From assembly GCA_021325675.1 (NCBI GenBank), contig JAJTCM010000001.1:372001-436000 (forward strand): DNA of 64,000 nt, read 5' to 3'. Positions 19,760-26,229 of this stretch are shown one piece after another. Each line of letters opens with the position of its first letter. Positions within the stretch are counted from its first letter, which is position 1. The position numbers were made by a program, and so were the translations under genes. Source of the stretch: Crocinitomicaceae bacterium (GTDB lineage Bacteria > Bacteroidota > Bacteroidia > Flavobacteriales_D > Crocinitomicaceae). The notes under the pieces are model-generated. The model was not told where the DNA came from. It made no database searches and was given only the letters and a program-made list of their open reading frames with translations.

Positions 19760-20344
19760 TTAATCCGTTTCGAAAAAATTAGAATCCGGGTTTTCTTCCT
19801 GCCTGCGGAAAATGATCAGGTAAAATATGGAATTCAGTACGAGCAGGAAAAAAAGCAGCTTATCGAAAAAAGTGGTATCGTCGAGGTAATAATCCATTCC
19901 CATATAAAACAGCAAAGTCCCGAGGTAAATCACGAGCGGCCCGAAGAGGAAATACAGGAAATTTTTCTTTTTGCGCCACATGAGTACAATGCCAATAAAA
20001 ACAACTGCCCAGCAAAGGATCGAAATGGCATGAAAACGAATAAGGTGCCCGAGAAAAACACTTGGGTCAAAGCCCAATTCGTTACCGCGGTTGAGGATCA
20101 GGATCTCGACATTGACTTTCTTTTCCTCCAGGATTACATCCCGGTAAGAAATAGCGTAATAGCTCAGGATATGCCACATGAGAAAAATAAACCAGATCAG
20201 GATATTGATGTAGATCGGGATCCGCAGCATCATTTCCGGCTTTTCATCCCCGAAAATGAAAGACCTGAGTTTATTTAGAGCCGGAAGCGGGCTGCTGAAC
20301 GCAGTTTCCTGGTCCTTCAAAAGCGGTGCTTTTTCTTCTTCCAT
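19760..20344 (-). CDS. Integral membrane protein, unknown function
   Basis: Predicted protein of 194 residues starting at MEEEKAPLL, with about four hydrophobic helices (IYINILIWFIFLMWHILSYY, HAISILCWAVVFIGIVLMW, YFLFGPLVIYLGTLLFYMG, LLFFLLVLNSIFYLIIF) and a charged C terminus. A longer in-frame TTG start at 20440 is rejected, because a perfect -7 box (TATTTTTG) sits 4 nt before the ATG at 20344. I do not recognise a family. The next gene upstream on the same strand is also a small membrane protein. Confidence 0.65.
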   Translation of the reverse strand: MEEEKAPLLKDQETAFSSPLPALNKLRSFIFGDEKPEMMLRIPIYINILIWFIFLMWHILSYYAISYRDVILEEKKVNVEILILNRGNELGFDPSVFLGHLIRFHAISILCWAVVFIGIVLMWRKKKNFLYFLFGPLVIYLGTLLFYMGMDYYLDDTTFFDKLLFFLLVLNSIFYLIIFRRQEENPDSNFFETD

Positions 20345-20348
20345 AGAG

Positions 20349-20356
20349 CAAAAATA
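20349..20356 (-). promoter_or_regulatory. -7 box 4 nt before the membrane-protein ATG
   Basis: Perfect TATTTTTG on the minus strand. No TTG at the expected distance. It predicts a nearly leaderless message. Confidence 0.5.
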
Positions 20357-20404
20357 CGAATAAAGTATTTGGGGATAAAAAAATAACAGCCACCAATTCA
20401 AAAA

Positions 20405-20480
20405 AATTCGTGACCGCGGAGCAGAAACAATTCGTGGCAAAAATATATTAGCTAATCACTCGTTTTTAGAAAATTAGCTG
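20405..20480. repeat. Short intergenic repeats (AATTCGTGGC and TTAGCTAATC words)
   Basis: Two fragments sit side by side between the two membrane-protein genes. ATTCGTGAC...ATTCGTGGC (20405-20440) is a relative of the CACGAAT family. TTAGCTAATC...AATTAGCTGA (20450-20480) is a relative of the TGCTAAT family. Confidence 0.4.
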
Positions 20481-20484
20481 ATTT

Positions 20485-21216
20485 TTATTGAAGCGCTGCT
20501 TCGTAGACTGTTTGCAGCTGAGCGTGCGGACCGTGGGTGATTTCCCAGGTATATACAAAGATCATAATAATGAGGAATAATATAAGCAGCATGAACAAAA
20601 AGTAGGCGACCGCCAAACCGATGGAATCCGCCAGCTTTTTGCCGGTTTGGATCCGGATCACGAGAGCTGAGCGCCAGATGATCCAAAACGGGGGAATAGC
20701 AATTATAAAAGGTACCGATTCGTTCAGCCCGGGATAAGTGTTTACAAAATAGGCCAGGACCAGGCTGAGCAGGTGAGCGGGAATGAAGGCATAGCACAAA
20801 AGGTAAAACGTAGGTTTGAGCGCTGACCGGGTTAGGTCCATTTTGGCGGCCCAGTTCGTGAAAACAGCTATCGTCAGCGGGAAAAGCAGCAGGTAAATGC
20901 CGATGACGAGGATCTTCAGCTCAAAATTGGCATCAAACGCTTTTTTTATGTCTTCAAACGAATTGAAGAAAGCCTGCGCCGGGGAGAAAGATATACTGGC
21001 TAAGGGAATAATCGTGATGACTGTGAACAGCAGCATCGGGGAGAGGTAATTATTGAAGCGCTCTTCGGGTTTTTTGCCCAGTTCGTCCAAGGCATAATAA
21101 TACATCCTGGAGGGCGAAACGATGATTTTGTACAGTGTTTTCGGGATGAAGAACAAGCCCAGCAGGATTTCGTACAATAATTCCTCGATAGCCAGCAAGA
21201 ATTTGAAGATAGCCAT
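20485..21216 (-). CDS. Yip1-family membrane protein
   Basis: Membrane protein of 243 residues with five or six hydrophobic helices after an amphipathic N-terminal region (about 20-55). The order of helices and the segments MDLTRSALKPTFYLLCYAFIP (near 127) and PFWIIWRSALVIRI fit the Yip1 domain seen in many bacterial proteins of unknown role. Its own promoter lies in the 180 nt upstream. No enzymatic residue is evident. Function unknown; assignment to the family is moderate. Confidence 0.65.
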   Translation of the reverse strand: MAIFKFLLAIEELLYEILLGLFFIPKTLYKIIVSPSRMYYYALDELGKKPEERFNNYLSPMLLFTVITIIPLASISFSPAQAFFNSFEDIKKAFDANFELKILVIGIYLLLFPLTIAVFTNWAAKMDLTRSALKPTFYLLCYAFIPAHLLSLVLAYFVNTYPGLNESVPFIIAIPPFWIIWRSALVIRIQTGKKLADSIGLAVAYFLFMLLILFLIIMIFVYTWEITHGPHAQLQTVYEAALQ

Positions 21217-21245
21217 AAATAGTCGTTTTGTTTATTTGTTCTCAA

Positions 21246-21273
21246 CAAAAGTAGGTTTTCCGGGTGCTGCAAA
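21246..21273 (-). promoter_or_regulatory. Promoter of the Yip1-family gene
   Basis: Minus strand: perfect -7 box TACTTTTG (21246-21253) and TTTG (21270-21273), spacer 16 nt. Confidence 0.6.
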
Positions 21274-21335
21274 CTATACGTAAGATGGCTGATATTGGTG
21301 GGAGAAATTCAAAGATTTAATTCTTATGACCTTTA

Positions 21336-21367
21336 AAGCAAAAGCCCGCCGGTATAATCAGCGGGCT
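21336..21367 (-). terminator. Terminator after the first six-cysteine peptide gene
   Basis: A 7 bp GC-rich stem (21343-21349 with 21361-21367) is followed on the minus strand by a T-rich stretch. Confidence 0.75.
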
Positions 21368-21398
21368 GCTTGTGCACGGAAATGCAGGATTCTTTAAT

Positions 21399-21731
21399 TT
21401 ATTCTGTCGGGAAACCGCCGCAGCTCAGCAGGTATGGGTTACCGTCGCAGTCGAACTCAACGGTTGCTACCAGGATAGCCACTGCAGGACATGGAACATT
21501 CGGCTGGCAATCCGGCGTTGCGGTAAAAGTTACCTGGTGCAGGCTCCCGGAAACAATGCAGATCGCTGTTTCCTGAACGCTGGCTGTGATGCGGTAGCCC
21601 TGGTAATCATTGAGACAATCATGTGCAAAGCCGCGTGCTTTACCAATGTAGCTGTTTTCGGACTGTGCCGTTGCAGCGAAAGCCGTCAGCATGAAAGCAA
21701 AGGCTGTGAGCGTTTTTGTTAAATTTTTCAT
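21399..21731 (-). CDS. Small secreted six-cysteine protein A
   Basis: Predicted protein of 110 residues with a signal peptide (1-22, cleaved near ATA|Q) and a mature part of about 88 residues containing six cysteines, probably three disulfides. No known family recognised. It has its own promoter and terminator. Its 5' leader and cysteine count match the gene at 21970, so the two look like diverged paralogs. Possibilities include a surface-attached peptide, an inhibitor or a toxin-like protein; nothing in the sequence decides between them. Confidence 0.7.
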   Translation of the reverse strand: MKNLTKTLTAFAFMLTAFAATAQSENSYIGKARGFAHDCLNDYQGYRITASVQETAICIVSGSLHQVTFTATPDCQPNVPCPAVAILVATVEFDCDGNPYLLSCGGFPTE

Positions 21732-21756
21732 GTAGATATAATTTAGATATGAGCAG

Positions 21757-21786
21757 CAAATTTATGATTTGAAATGAGACCTGCAA
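21757..21786 (-). promoter_or_regulatory. Promoter of six-cysteine protein A
   Basis: Minus strand: TTG (21784-21786), 19 nt spacer, perfect -7 box TAAATTTG (21757-21764). The leader beginning TTTGCTGCTCAT is nearly the same as that of the next gene. Confidence 0.7.
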
Positions 21787-21917
21787 TACGTATAAATACC
21801 TGATTTTTAAATTGTTCACAGCTAAATCTTTTAGTAGTGCAACTATTTTTTAACCACTGTAAACACCACTAAATATTCTATGTGTTTTATGCGGTAAAAA
21901 TCAACCGTTTTAGGGCA

Positions 21918-21949
21918 CAAAAAAACGCCCTTCGTTAAAGAAGGACGTT
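21918..21949 (-). terminator. Terminator after the second six-cysteine peptide gene
   Basis: A 10 bp stem with one mismatch (21924-21933 with 21940-21949) followed on the minus strand by seven T. Confidence 0.85.
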
Positions 21950-21969
21950 TTCCCGGTGTAAATTTTAAT

Positions 21970-22299
21970 CTACAGGCATTCAACAGAAACAACTTCGTCG
22001 TTTCCGCACATAGTTACTTTCGCCAAAGGAGCCAGTTTTACGTATGGCCCGATGTGGTTGTTCGGATTTGGAAAAATGTATACTTCACTCAAAGTAGCAA
22101 GTCCGTCACAAGCTGGTCCGCAAGGGTAACGGCAAATCCCGATCTCAATAATTGAATAATCAAGGCTTCCGTTGTAATCTGCCAAACATCCTGCATCTTT
22201 AGCAGCTTTTTTAGCATTGGATTCGATGCTTTGTGCAAAAAAACCAGAAGTGAACAGTGTTCCCGCTACAAAGAGGGAAGATAAAAGTACTTTTTTCAT
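21970..22299 (-). CDS. Small secreted six-cysteine protein B
   Basis: Predicted protein of 109 residues with a signal peptide (1-22, cleaved near FFA|Q) and six cysteines in the mature part (GC, IC, PC, AC, MC, EC). It resembles protein A in length, in the segment around C-L-x-DY-x-G near the mature N terminus, in cysteine number and in the untranslated leader. Expressed alone, with a terminator 20 nt after the stop. Unknown function. Confidence 0.7.
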   Translation of the reverse strand: MKKVLLSSLFVAGTLFTSGFFAQSIESNAKKAAKDAGCLADYNGSLDYSIIEIGICRYPCGPACDGLATLSEVYIFPNPNNHIGPYVKLAPLAKVTMCGNDEVVSVECL

Positions 22300-22325
22300 A
22301 GGTATAATTTATTTTAGTATGGCAG

Positions 22326-22333
22326 CAAAGCTA
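22326..22333 (-). promoter_or_regulatory. -7 box of six-cysteine protein B
   Basis: Perfect TAGCTTTG on the minus strand, followed by the leader GCTGCCATACTAAA shared with protein A. No clear -33 element. Confidence 0.5.
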
Positions 22334-22400
22334 AATAAAAAATTGGAAATCAGGCGCGTATAATTACGTGTTTATCAACAAAATCGGTTTACCTGAGTTT

Positions 22401-22492
22401 TGATGAATAAGTTAATATGCTAATACGTTACGAAGCTAATTCTCCATTCTCCATTCTCCATTCTTCATTCCCCATTCCCATTCCCATTCCCG
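22401..22492. repeat. TGCTAAT word followed by CATTCTC word array
   Basis: In the 312 nt divergent gap before the lipoprotein gene. A stretch with TTAATATGCTAATACG (22411-22426) runs into about eight degenerate copies of a 6-7 nt word CATTCTC/CATTCCC (22440-22492). Confidence 0.6.
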
Positions 22493-22578
22493 CTATCCCA
22501 ATATAAATCAGTTGCCGGCGAATATAAATATGTAAGATTTTCCCGTTTAAACTCAAATTCCGCGACGATAATAATCTC

Positions 22579-22586
22579 TACATTTG
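22579..22586 (+). promoter_or_regulatory. -7 box of the DDGSC lipoprotein
   Basis: Perfect TACATTTG 25 nt upstream of the ATG; no TTG at a standard distance. Confidence 0.5.
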
Positions 22587-22611
22587 CTGGATAACTTCAA
22601 AACCAAACACA

Positions 22612-23070
22612 ATGAATTCCTTTTTAAAAGTAAGCTCACTGCTCTTTATCCTGGCTTTAAGCTTCAGCTCTTGTAAAAAAGAGGGCTGTATAGACAACCT
22701 TGCAGAAAACTTTGACAACGACGCTAAAGACGACGATGGCAGCTGCACCTACGCCCGCACTAAATTCATGGGAACCTACAGTGTTACCCAAAGCTGCGTT
22801 ATCGGCGGCAATGACGATTTTGCGATGACTGTAACTGACGGTCCGAACAAGAACGAGGTCATGATCAACAACTTTGGCGGCATGGATATCAATATCCGCG
22901 CCCAGGTAAGCGGTGGAAACATCAGCTTCAAGGAAGAGCAAACCGGTGTTGTCTACGAAGGAACCGGCTATATCACCGGCAACACGCTGACAATCAACTA
23001 CGAAACCTGCGACGCCTTTTTCTACCCGTGCTCCGATCCTGAGAGTTGCACGATGACCGCAGTTAAATAA
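22612..23070 (+). CDS. Lipoprotein with CKKEGC...DDGSC motif
   Basis: Lipoprotein of 152 residues with lipobox SFSSC (C21). The first part of the mature protein has the CKKEGC(x)nDDGSC motif, nearly the same as in the iron-operon lipoprotein at 10954. The rest (about 50-150) is beta-rich with four more cysteines and resembles lipocalin-like single-domain lipoproteins, an inference from strand pattern only. Monocistronic, with a promoter and terminator. Function unknown. Confidence 0.75.
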   Translation: MNSFLKVSSLLFILALSFSSCKKEGCIDNLAENFDNDAKDDDGSCTYARTKFMGTYSVTQSCVIGGNDDFAMTVTDGPNKNEVMINNFGGMDINIRAQVSGGNISFKEEQTGVVYEGTGYITGNTLTINYETCDAFFYPCSDPESCTMTAVK

Positions 23071-23106
23071 GCAACTTTAAAAAAATAGCAATATATTTCG
23101 CTATGG

Positions 23107-23134
23107 CGCCGGATGAGAGTCCGGCGTTTTTTTT
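23107..23134 (+). terminator. Terminator after the DDGSC lipoprotein
   Basis: Perfect 7 bp GC-rich stem (23107-23113 with 23120-23126), 6 nt loop, eight T. Confidence 0.92.
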
Positions 23135-23149
23135 GTATTCAGGAATTTC

Positions 23150-23172
23150 CCTATGTGCCTATGTGGTTCAAA
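23150..23172. repeat. CTATGTG-word repeat
   Basis: Two near-tandem copies of CTATGTG(C/G). A second copy lies at 43990. Confidence 0.4.
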
Positions 23173-23192
23173 AAAAGTACCTGCGAATAACC

Positions 23193-23714
23193 TTACTTCA
23201 CCGTTTTCGCGCCCATATCAACGCCCATTTTTTCATAAACGACATCATTTGGTTCCCACAATTCGATCCGGTTTCCTTCCAGGTCCGTGATGTGCACGAA
23301 TTTACCGTAATCGTAGCTTTCGAGCTTGTCGACGATGGTCACGCCTTCTTTTTCCAGCTGTTTCACCAGTGCTTCGAGGTCGTGCACGCGGTAATTGATC
23401 ATGAATTTTTGCTCCGCTGCGCCAAAATACTTCGTTGTTTCGATGAAAGGGCTCCATTGCGTAAAGCCTTTTTTCGTACTGTCGGCTCCCTGGTGCCATT
23501 CGAATACCGCGCCGTAGTCGTTCGTGCTCAGGCCAAGATGCGTTTCATACCAGGCCCGCAGTTTTTTGGGGTCCTTGCACTTGAAGAAAATCCCGCCAAT
23601 GCCGGTTACGCGTTTCAGCTCCGGTTTTTCGTCCTTGCTGATGATCGTTTTGAAGCCGAAGCCCAGCCCGAAAGAGGCGATAATGACGAGGGCGATTAAA
23701 GTTGTTTGTTTCAT
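23193..23714 (-). CDS. Membrane-anchored VOC-family protein
   Basis: Protein of 173 residues: an N-terminal hydrophobic segment (about 4-22, LIALVIIASFGLGFGF) that is a membrane anchor or uncleaved signal, then one vicinal-oxygen-chelate (glyoxalase/bleomycin-resistance) module of two beta-alpha-beta-beta-beta halves (about 34-165) with the signature GGIFFKCKDPKKLRAWYETHLG and an ending ELWEPND. VOC modules pair to bind a metal and a small substrate; the substrate here is unknown. It follows a paralog lacking the anchor, 70 nt upstream on the same strand. Confidence 0.85.
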   Translation of the reverse strand: MKQTTLIALVIIASFGLGFGFKTIISKDEKPELKRVTGIGGIFFKCKDPKKLRAWYETHLGLSTNDYGAVFEWHQGADSTKKGFTQWSPFIETTKYFGAAEQKFMINYRVHDLEALVKQLEKEGVTIVDKLESYDYGKFVHITDLEGNRIELWEPNDVVYEKMGVDMGAKTVK

Positions 23715-23721
23715 TATAGTG

Positions 23722-23758
23722 AGATATTAGACATTAGATAATAGACATAAGACATACG
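23722..23758. repeat. ATTAGACAT-word intergenic repeat
   Basis: Four degenerate copies of a ~9 nt word (ATTAGACATTAGATAATAGACAT and so on) between the tandem VOC genes. Confidence 0.45.
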
Positions 23759-23784
23759 AGGGTTCTTTTCAACATTCATCACTG

Positions 23785-24183
23785 TTACTTCGGTTCCCAA
23801 AGCTGAATTTTATTGCCTTCAGCGTCCATGATGTGTACAAACTTCCCAAAGTCGTAAGTAGCTACATCGTCAAGGATTGTTACGCCGTTTTCTTTAAACC
23901 GGGCCAGGAGCCCTTCGAGGTTCTGAACGCGGTAATTAATCATAAATTCCTTTTTGGACGGCGAAAAATGATCACTTTCCTTTTTGAAAGGTTTCCACTG
24001 GAGCGAGTCGATTTCGTCAGGATTGCCGAGGTTCCTGGACTCAAAGCTGGATGAACCCCAGTCGTTGATTTCAATACCCAGGTTTTTGGCGTACCATTCC
24101 TTCGTTTTCTCCAGTTCGTCCGAATAAAAGAAAATTCCCCCGATTCCGGTTACTTTTGGAGTAGTGTCATTTTTTTGTTCCAT
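23785..24183 (-). CDS. VOC-family protein (soluble paralog)
   Basis: Protein of 132 residues forming a single VOC module, cytoplasmic because it lacks any leader. Shared blocks with the downstream anchored gene include VTGIGGIFF, EFMINYRV/KFMINYRV, YDFGKFVHI/YDYGKFVHI and the terminal LWEP, so the two are tandem duplicates. One paralog has gained or lost the membrane segment. Substrate unknown. Confidence 0.88.
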   Translation of the reverse strand: MEQKNDTTPKVTGIGGIFFYSDELEKTKEWYAKNLGIEINDWGSSSFESRNLGNPDEIDSLQWKPFKKESDHFSPSKKEFMINYRVQNLEGLLARFKENGVTILDDVATYDFGKFVHIMDAEGNKIQLWEPK

Positions 24184-24212
24184 GTGTAATTTAAAATTTT
24201 AGCTTGTTAAAT

Positions 24213-24280
24213 GTCAGCCGCGAATGACACGAAAATACACGAATGAATGGGTGCTGGTTCGTGAAATTCGCGGCCAAAAA
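24213..24280. repeat. CACGAAT-word repeat forming a 17 bp imperfect hairpin
   Basis: Left arm 24217-24233 pairs with right arm 24258-24274 over 17 bp with two mismatches. Inside the left half, CACGAA recurs with ~10 nt spacing. Confidence 0.65.
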
Positions 24281-24283
24281 GTT

Positions 24284-24835
24284 CTACTGCACGCTGACTG
24301 CTCTGGGTGTTTTCCGTCTGAGGATCAACGCGCTGATCAGCGTAATCAAAATCCCCACAGGCAAAATTTCCATGTATGTGAACATCGCAAAGTAAAAAGG
24401 GTTCGTCTTATAATTGTGAATGGTCGTTTCCATTTCCCTGGAAGCCTGGTCGAGCGCCGCGCCTGACATTCCAGCGTCCTTCAGCTGCTGGATCTGGATC
24501 TCGGCGAACTTGTCAATAAAATCAGGCATGAAGAAATGGAATTCAATCCCCCAGGTGATTACATACAAGGTAGAAGCGATGAATGTAATCATCAAACCCA
24601 GTAAAAAGGCCTTGCCAAAGGTGATCGTTCCGCCGTTTTGCTTGTCGCGAAAGTTTTTAATACCTACGAATACAAAGGAAAATGCAACGGCCATCGCACT
24701 AAAGCCAATGATCATACTGTTGTTCATGCTGTCCGGGTTGCTGCTTCCGCACGACATGATTGCCATGGAAGTTCCCATAAATGCGCTGATGATCAGGCCT
24801 GAAATAATTCCGAATACTAAACTGTTTCTTTTCAT
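24284..24835 (-). CDS. DUF4199-family membrane protein
   Basis: Membrane protein of 183 residues with four hydrophobic helices. The segment GKAFLLGLMITFIASTLYV (about 74-92) and the following helix-loop with FFMPDF are typical of DUF4199, a Bacteroidota family of unknown function. The helical loop 110-145 is amphipathic. The gene lies downstream of a LuxR-type regulator gene on the same strand. A perfect -7 box (TACTTTTG, 24863-24870) gives it its own promoter. Confidence 0.82.
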   Translation of the reverse strand: MKRNSLVFGIISGLIISAFMGTSMAIMSCGSSNPDSMNNSMIIGFSAMAVAFSFVFVGIKNFRDKQNGGTITFGKAFLLGLMITFIASTLYVITWGIEFHFFMPDFIDKFAEIQIQQLKDAGMSGAALDQASREMETTIHNYKTNPFYFAMFTYMEILPVGILITLISALILRRKTPRAVSVQ

Positions 24836-24862
24836 GTTTTATTTTTTAATATTTATCTGCTG

Positions 24863-24870
24863 CAAAAGTA
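24863..24870 (-). promoter_or_regulatory. -7 box of the DUF4199 gene
   Basis: Perfect TACTTTTG on the minus strand, 27 nt before the ATG; -33 element not evident. Confidence 0.5.
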
Positions 24871-24952
24871 GCCCCGGTTTGCTGCTTATTTGTCACACTT
24901 TCGGGTGATTTTGATCGTATAAACCGGTATTCATCCGAAAGTACTAGTTTGT

Positions 24953-25420
24953 TTAATTGATGATATTCAATCGTTTAGCCTTTTCGACTGCCTGCGTTCG
25001 TCTTTTTACATCCAGTTTGAGAAAAATATTGGAGGAATGCGTTTTCACGGTATTCATGCTGATGTATAATTTCCCGGCAATTTCTTCATTGCTTAAACCG
25101 TCAGCCATTAAATTCAAAACATCCAGCTCGCGCTTGCTCATACCCAGCTTTTCGATCTCTTCCCGGTTGATTTCACGTGTTCCCGGATGATCAACATAAA
25201 CTTCCTTTTCGATGATGCGGGTTTCCACTTTCGGTTTAACGAGCTTCAAAGCCAGCCAGATGCCCAAAACGGTAAATACGATGGCAATAGCGCCAATAAA
25301 AAAATCGAGGCGGTAATTGTAAACGATGAAATTGGCCTCAAGCAATTTGAGCAGGAACAGTACGCCAGCCATGGAAGCGCCATAGAGGAGGAATTCTTTA
25401 TGCCTGGTGCGGAATTTCAT
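24953..25420 (-). CDS. Membrane-anchored LuxR-type transcription regulator
   Basis: Protein of 155 residues: two hydrophobic helices at the N terminus (about 9-29, FLLYGASMAGVLFLLKLL, and 39-58), a short linker, then a LuxR/GerE helix-turn-helix (about 92-150) with the signature LSNEEIAGKLYISMNTVKTHSSNIFLKL. There is no receiver domain. A DNA-binding domain tethered to the membrane suggests that an envelope signal directly controls it. The adjacent DUF4199 membrane protein is the likely partner or target. ATG 25420 is used rather than TTG 25432, because the TTG is part of a perfect -7 box. Confidence 0.85.
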   Translation of the reverse strand: MKFRTRHKEFLLYGASMAGVLFLLKLLEANFIVYNYRLDFFIGAIAIVFTVLGIWLALKLVKPKVETRIIEKEVYVDHPGTREINREEIEKLGMSKRELDVLNLMADGLSNEEIAGKLYISMNTVKTHSSNIFLKLDVKRRTQAVEKAKRLNIIN

Positions 25421-25429
25421 ATCGGAAAA

Positions 25430-25437
25430 CAAAGATA
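25430..25437 (-). promoter_or_regulatory. -7 box of the LuxR-type regulator
   Basis: Perfect TATCTTTG on the minus strand, 9 nt before the ATG. Confidence 0.5.
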
Positions 25438-25443
25438 GGATTT

Positions 25444-25490
25444 AATGCATGAAAAATGGAAATTAACAATGGAAAATGAAAATTTGTATA
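25444..25490. repeat. ATGGAAAAT-word repeat
   Basis: Degenerate copies of ATGAAAAATGGAAATTAACAATGGAAAATG-like words between divergent genes. It is the complement-type relative of the CATTTTCCAT family seen at 30468 and 46682. Confidence 0.4.
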
Positions 25491-25521
25491 TTCGTAAACA
25501 GGCCGGTAAAGAAAAAATCAC

Positions 25522-26079
25522 ATGAGAAAAATAATTGCAGCAATGAATATGACCCTGGATGGGTTTTGCGACCACACGGAAATGAACGCAGATGATGAGG
25601 TGCATGAGCATTACAATGATTTGTTAAGAAACACGGGCACGCTCATTTACGGACGAAAAACATACCAGCTGATGGAAAGCTACTGGCCGGACATCGTCAA
25701 AAACCCTACCGGGAACAAGCCAACGGATGAATTTGCCGTGCTGATTGACAACATTCCCAAAATCGTTTTTTCCCGTACGCTGGAAGCCGTTACCTGGAAA
25801 AATACAACCTTGAAAAACGAAATCATTCCGGAAGAAATACTGGAGCTCAGGCAGCAGGACGGTTTACCTGTTTTCGTTGGAAGCCCGGGTTTAATCGCCA
25901 GCTTCACACAACTGGATTTGATCGATGAATACCAGATTTCTGTGCACCCGTCAATCCTGGGGAAAGGGTTGCAGCTCTTCAAAAACATTGACCACAAAAT
26001 TGATCTGAAGCTCACGAAGACTAAGACCTTTGCGTGCGGCGCAGTTTGTTTGTATTATGAGCGGAGAAGGGGAGAGTAG
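25522..26079 (+). CDS. Dihydrofolate-reductase/RibD C-terminal family protein
   Basis: Protein of 185 residues in the RibD C-terminal/DHFR-like family (yjbH/YyaP-type), which uses NADPH. Visible features: MNMTLDGFCD near the N terminus, YGRKTYQLMESYWP (about 43-56), and a nucleotide-binding stretch VFVGSPGLIASF (about 113-124), ending with FACGAVCLYYE. Such stand-alone proteins are usually annotated as dihydrofolate reductase family; the substrate is not known. Transcribed alone, ending at a strong hairpin at 26139. Confidence 0.88.
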   Translation: MRKIIAAMNMTLDGFCDHTEMNADDEVHEHYNDLLRNTGTLIYGRKTYQLMESYWPDIVKNPTGNKPTDEFAVLIDNIPKIVFSRTLEAVTWKNTTLKNEIIPEEILELRQQDGLPVFVGSPGLIASFTQLDLIDEYQISVHPSILGKGLQLFKNIDHKIDLKLTKTKTFACGAVCLYYERRRGE

Positions 26080-26138
26080 CCGGAACCCCATTGCGTTGTT
26101 GATCGGGAGGATAAATTCTCGCCAACCGGGCATAAAAA

Positions 26139-26166
26139 AAGCCCCATCGAAAGATGGGGCTTTTCG
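26139..26166 (+). terminator. Terminator, usable in both directions
   Basis: A 10 bp perfect stem (26139-26148 with 26153-26162) and GAAA loop, with T after it and A before it. It may end the reductase gene on the plus strand. It could once have ended a tRNA on the minus strand, whose 3'-end remnant begins next to it. Confidence 0.88.
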
Positions 26167-26169
26167 TTG

Positions 26170-26193
26170 ACGACGCGCAACAGGATTCGAACC
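26170..26193 (-). pseudogene. Remnant of a tRNA 3' end
   Basis: On the minus strand the sequence GGTTCGAATCCTGTTGCGCG reads like a T-loop, the 3' side of a T-stem and an acceptor 3' strand, followed by a terminator hairpin. The 5' part of the T-stem and the rest of the tRNA are missing; instead the AT-rich island begins. The tRNA identity cannot be told. It may be a relic of integration. Confidence 0.4.
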
Positions 26194-26229
26194 AAAATTG
26201 ATACTTAATATATTAAATAGAACTGTATC

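Noticed and set aside
22440-22492. CATTCTCC array considered as a CRISPR
   Set aside because: The unit is only 6-8 nt, there are no spacers of constant length and no cas genes.
23103-23699. Open frame of 198 codons on the plus strand
   Set aside because: Lies antisense to the anchored VOC gene, which has clear domain motifs. No promoter or family match.
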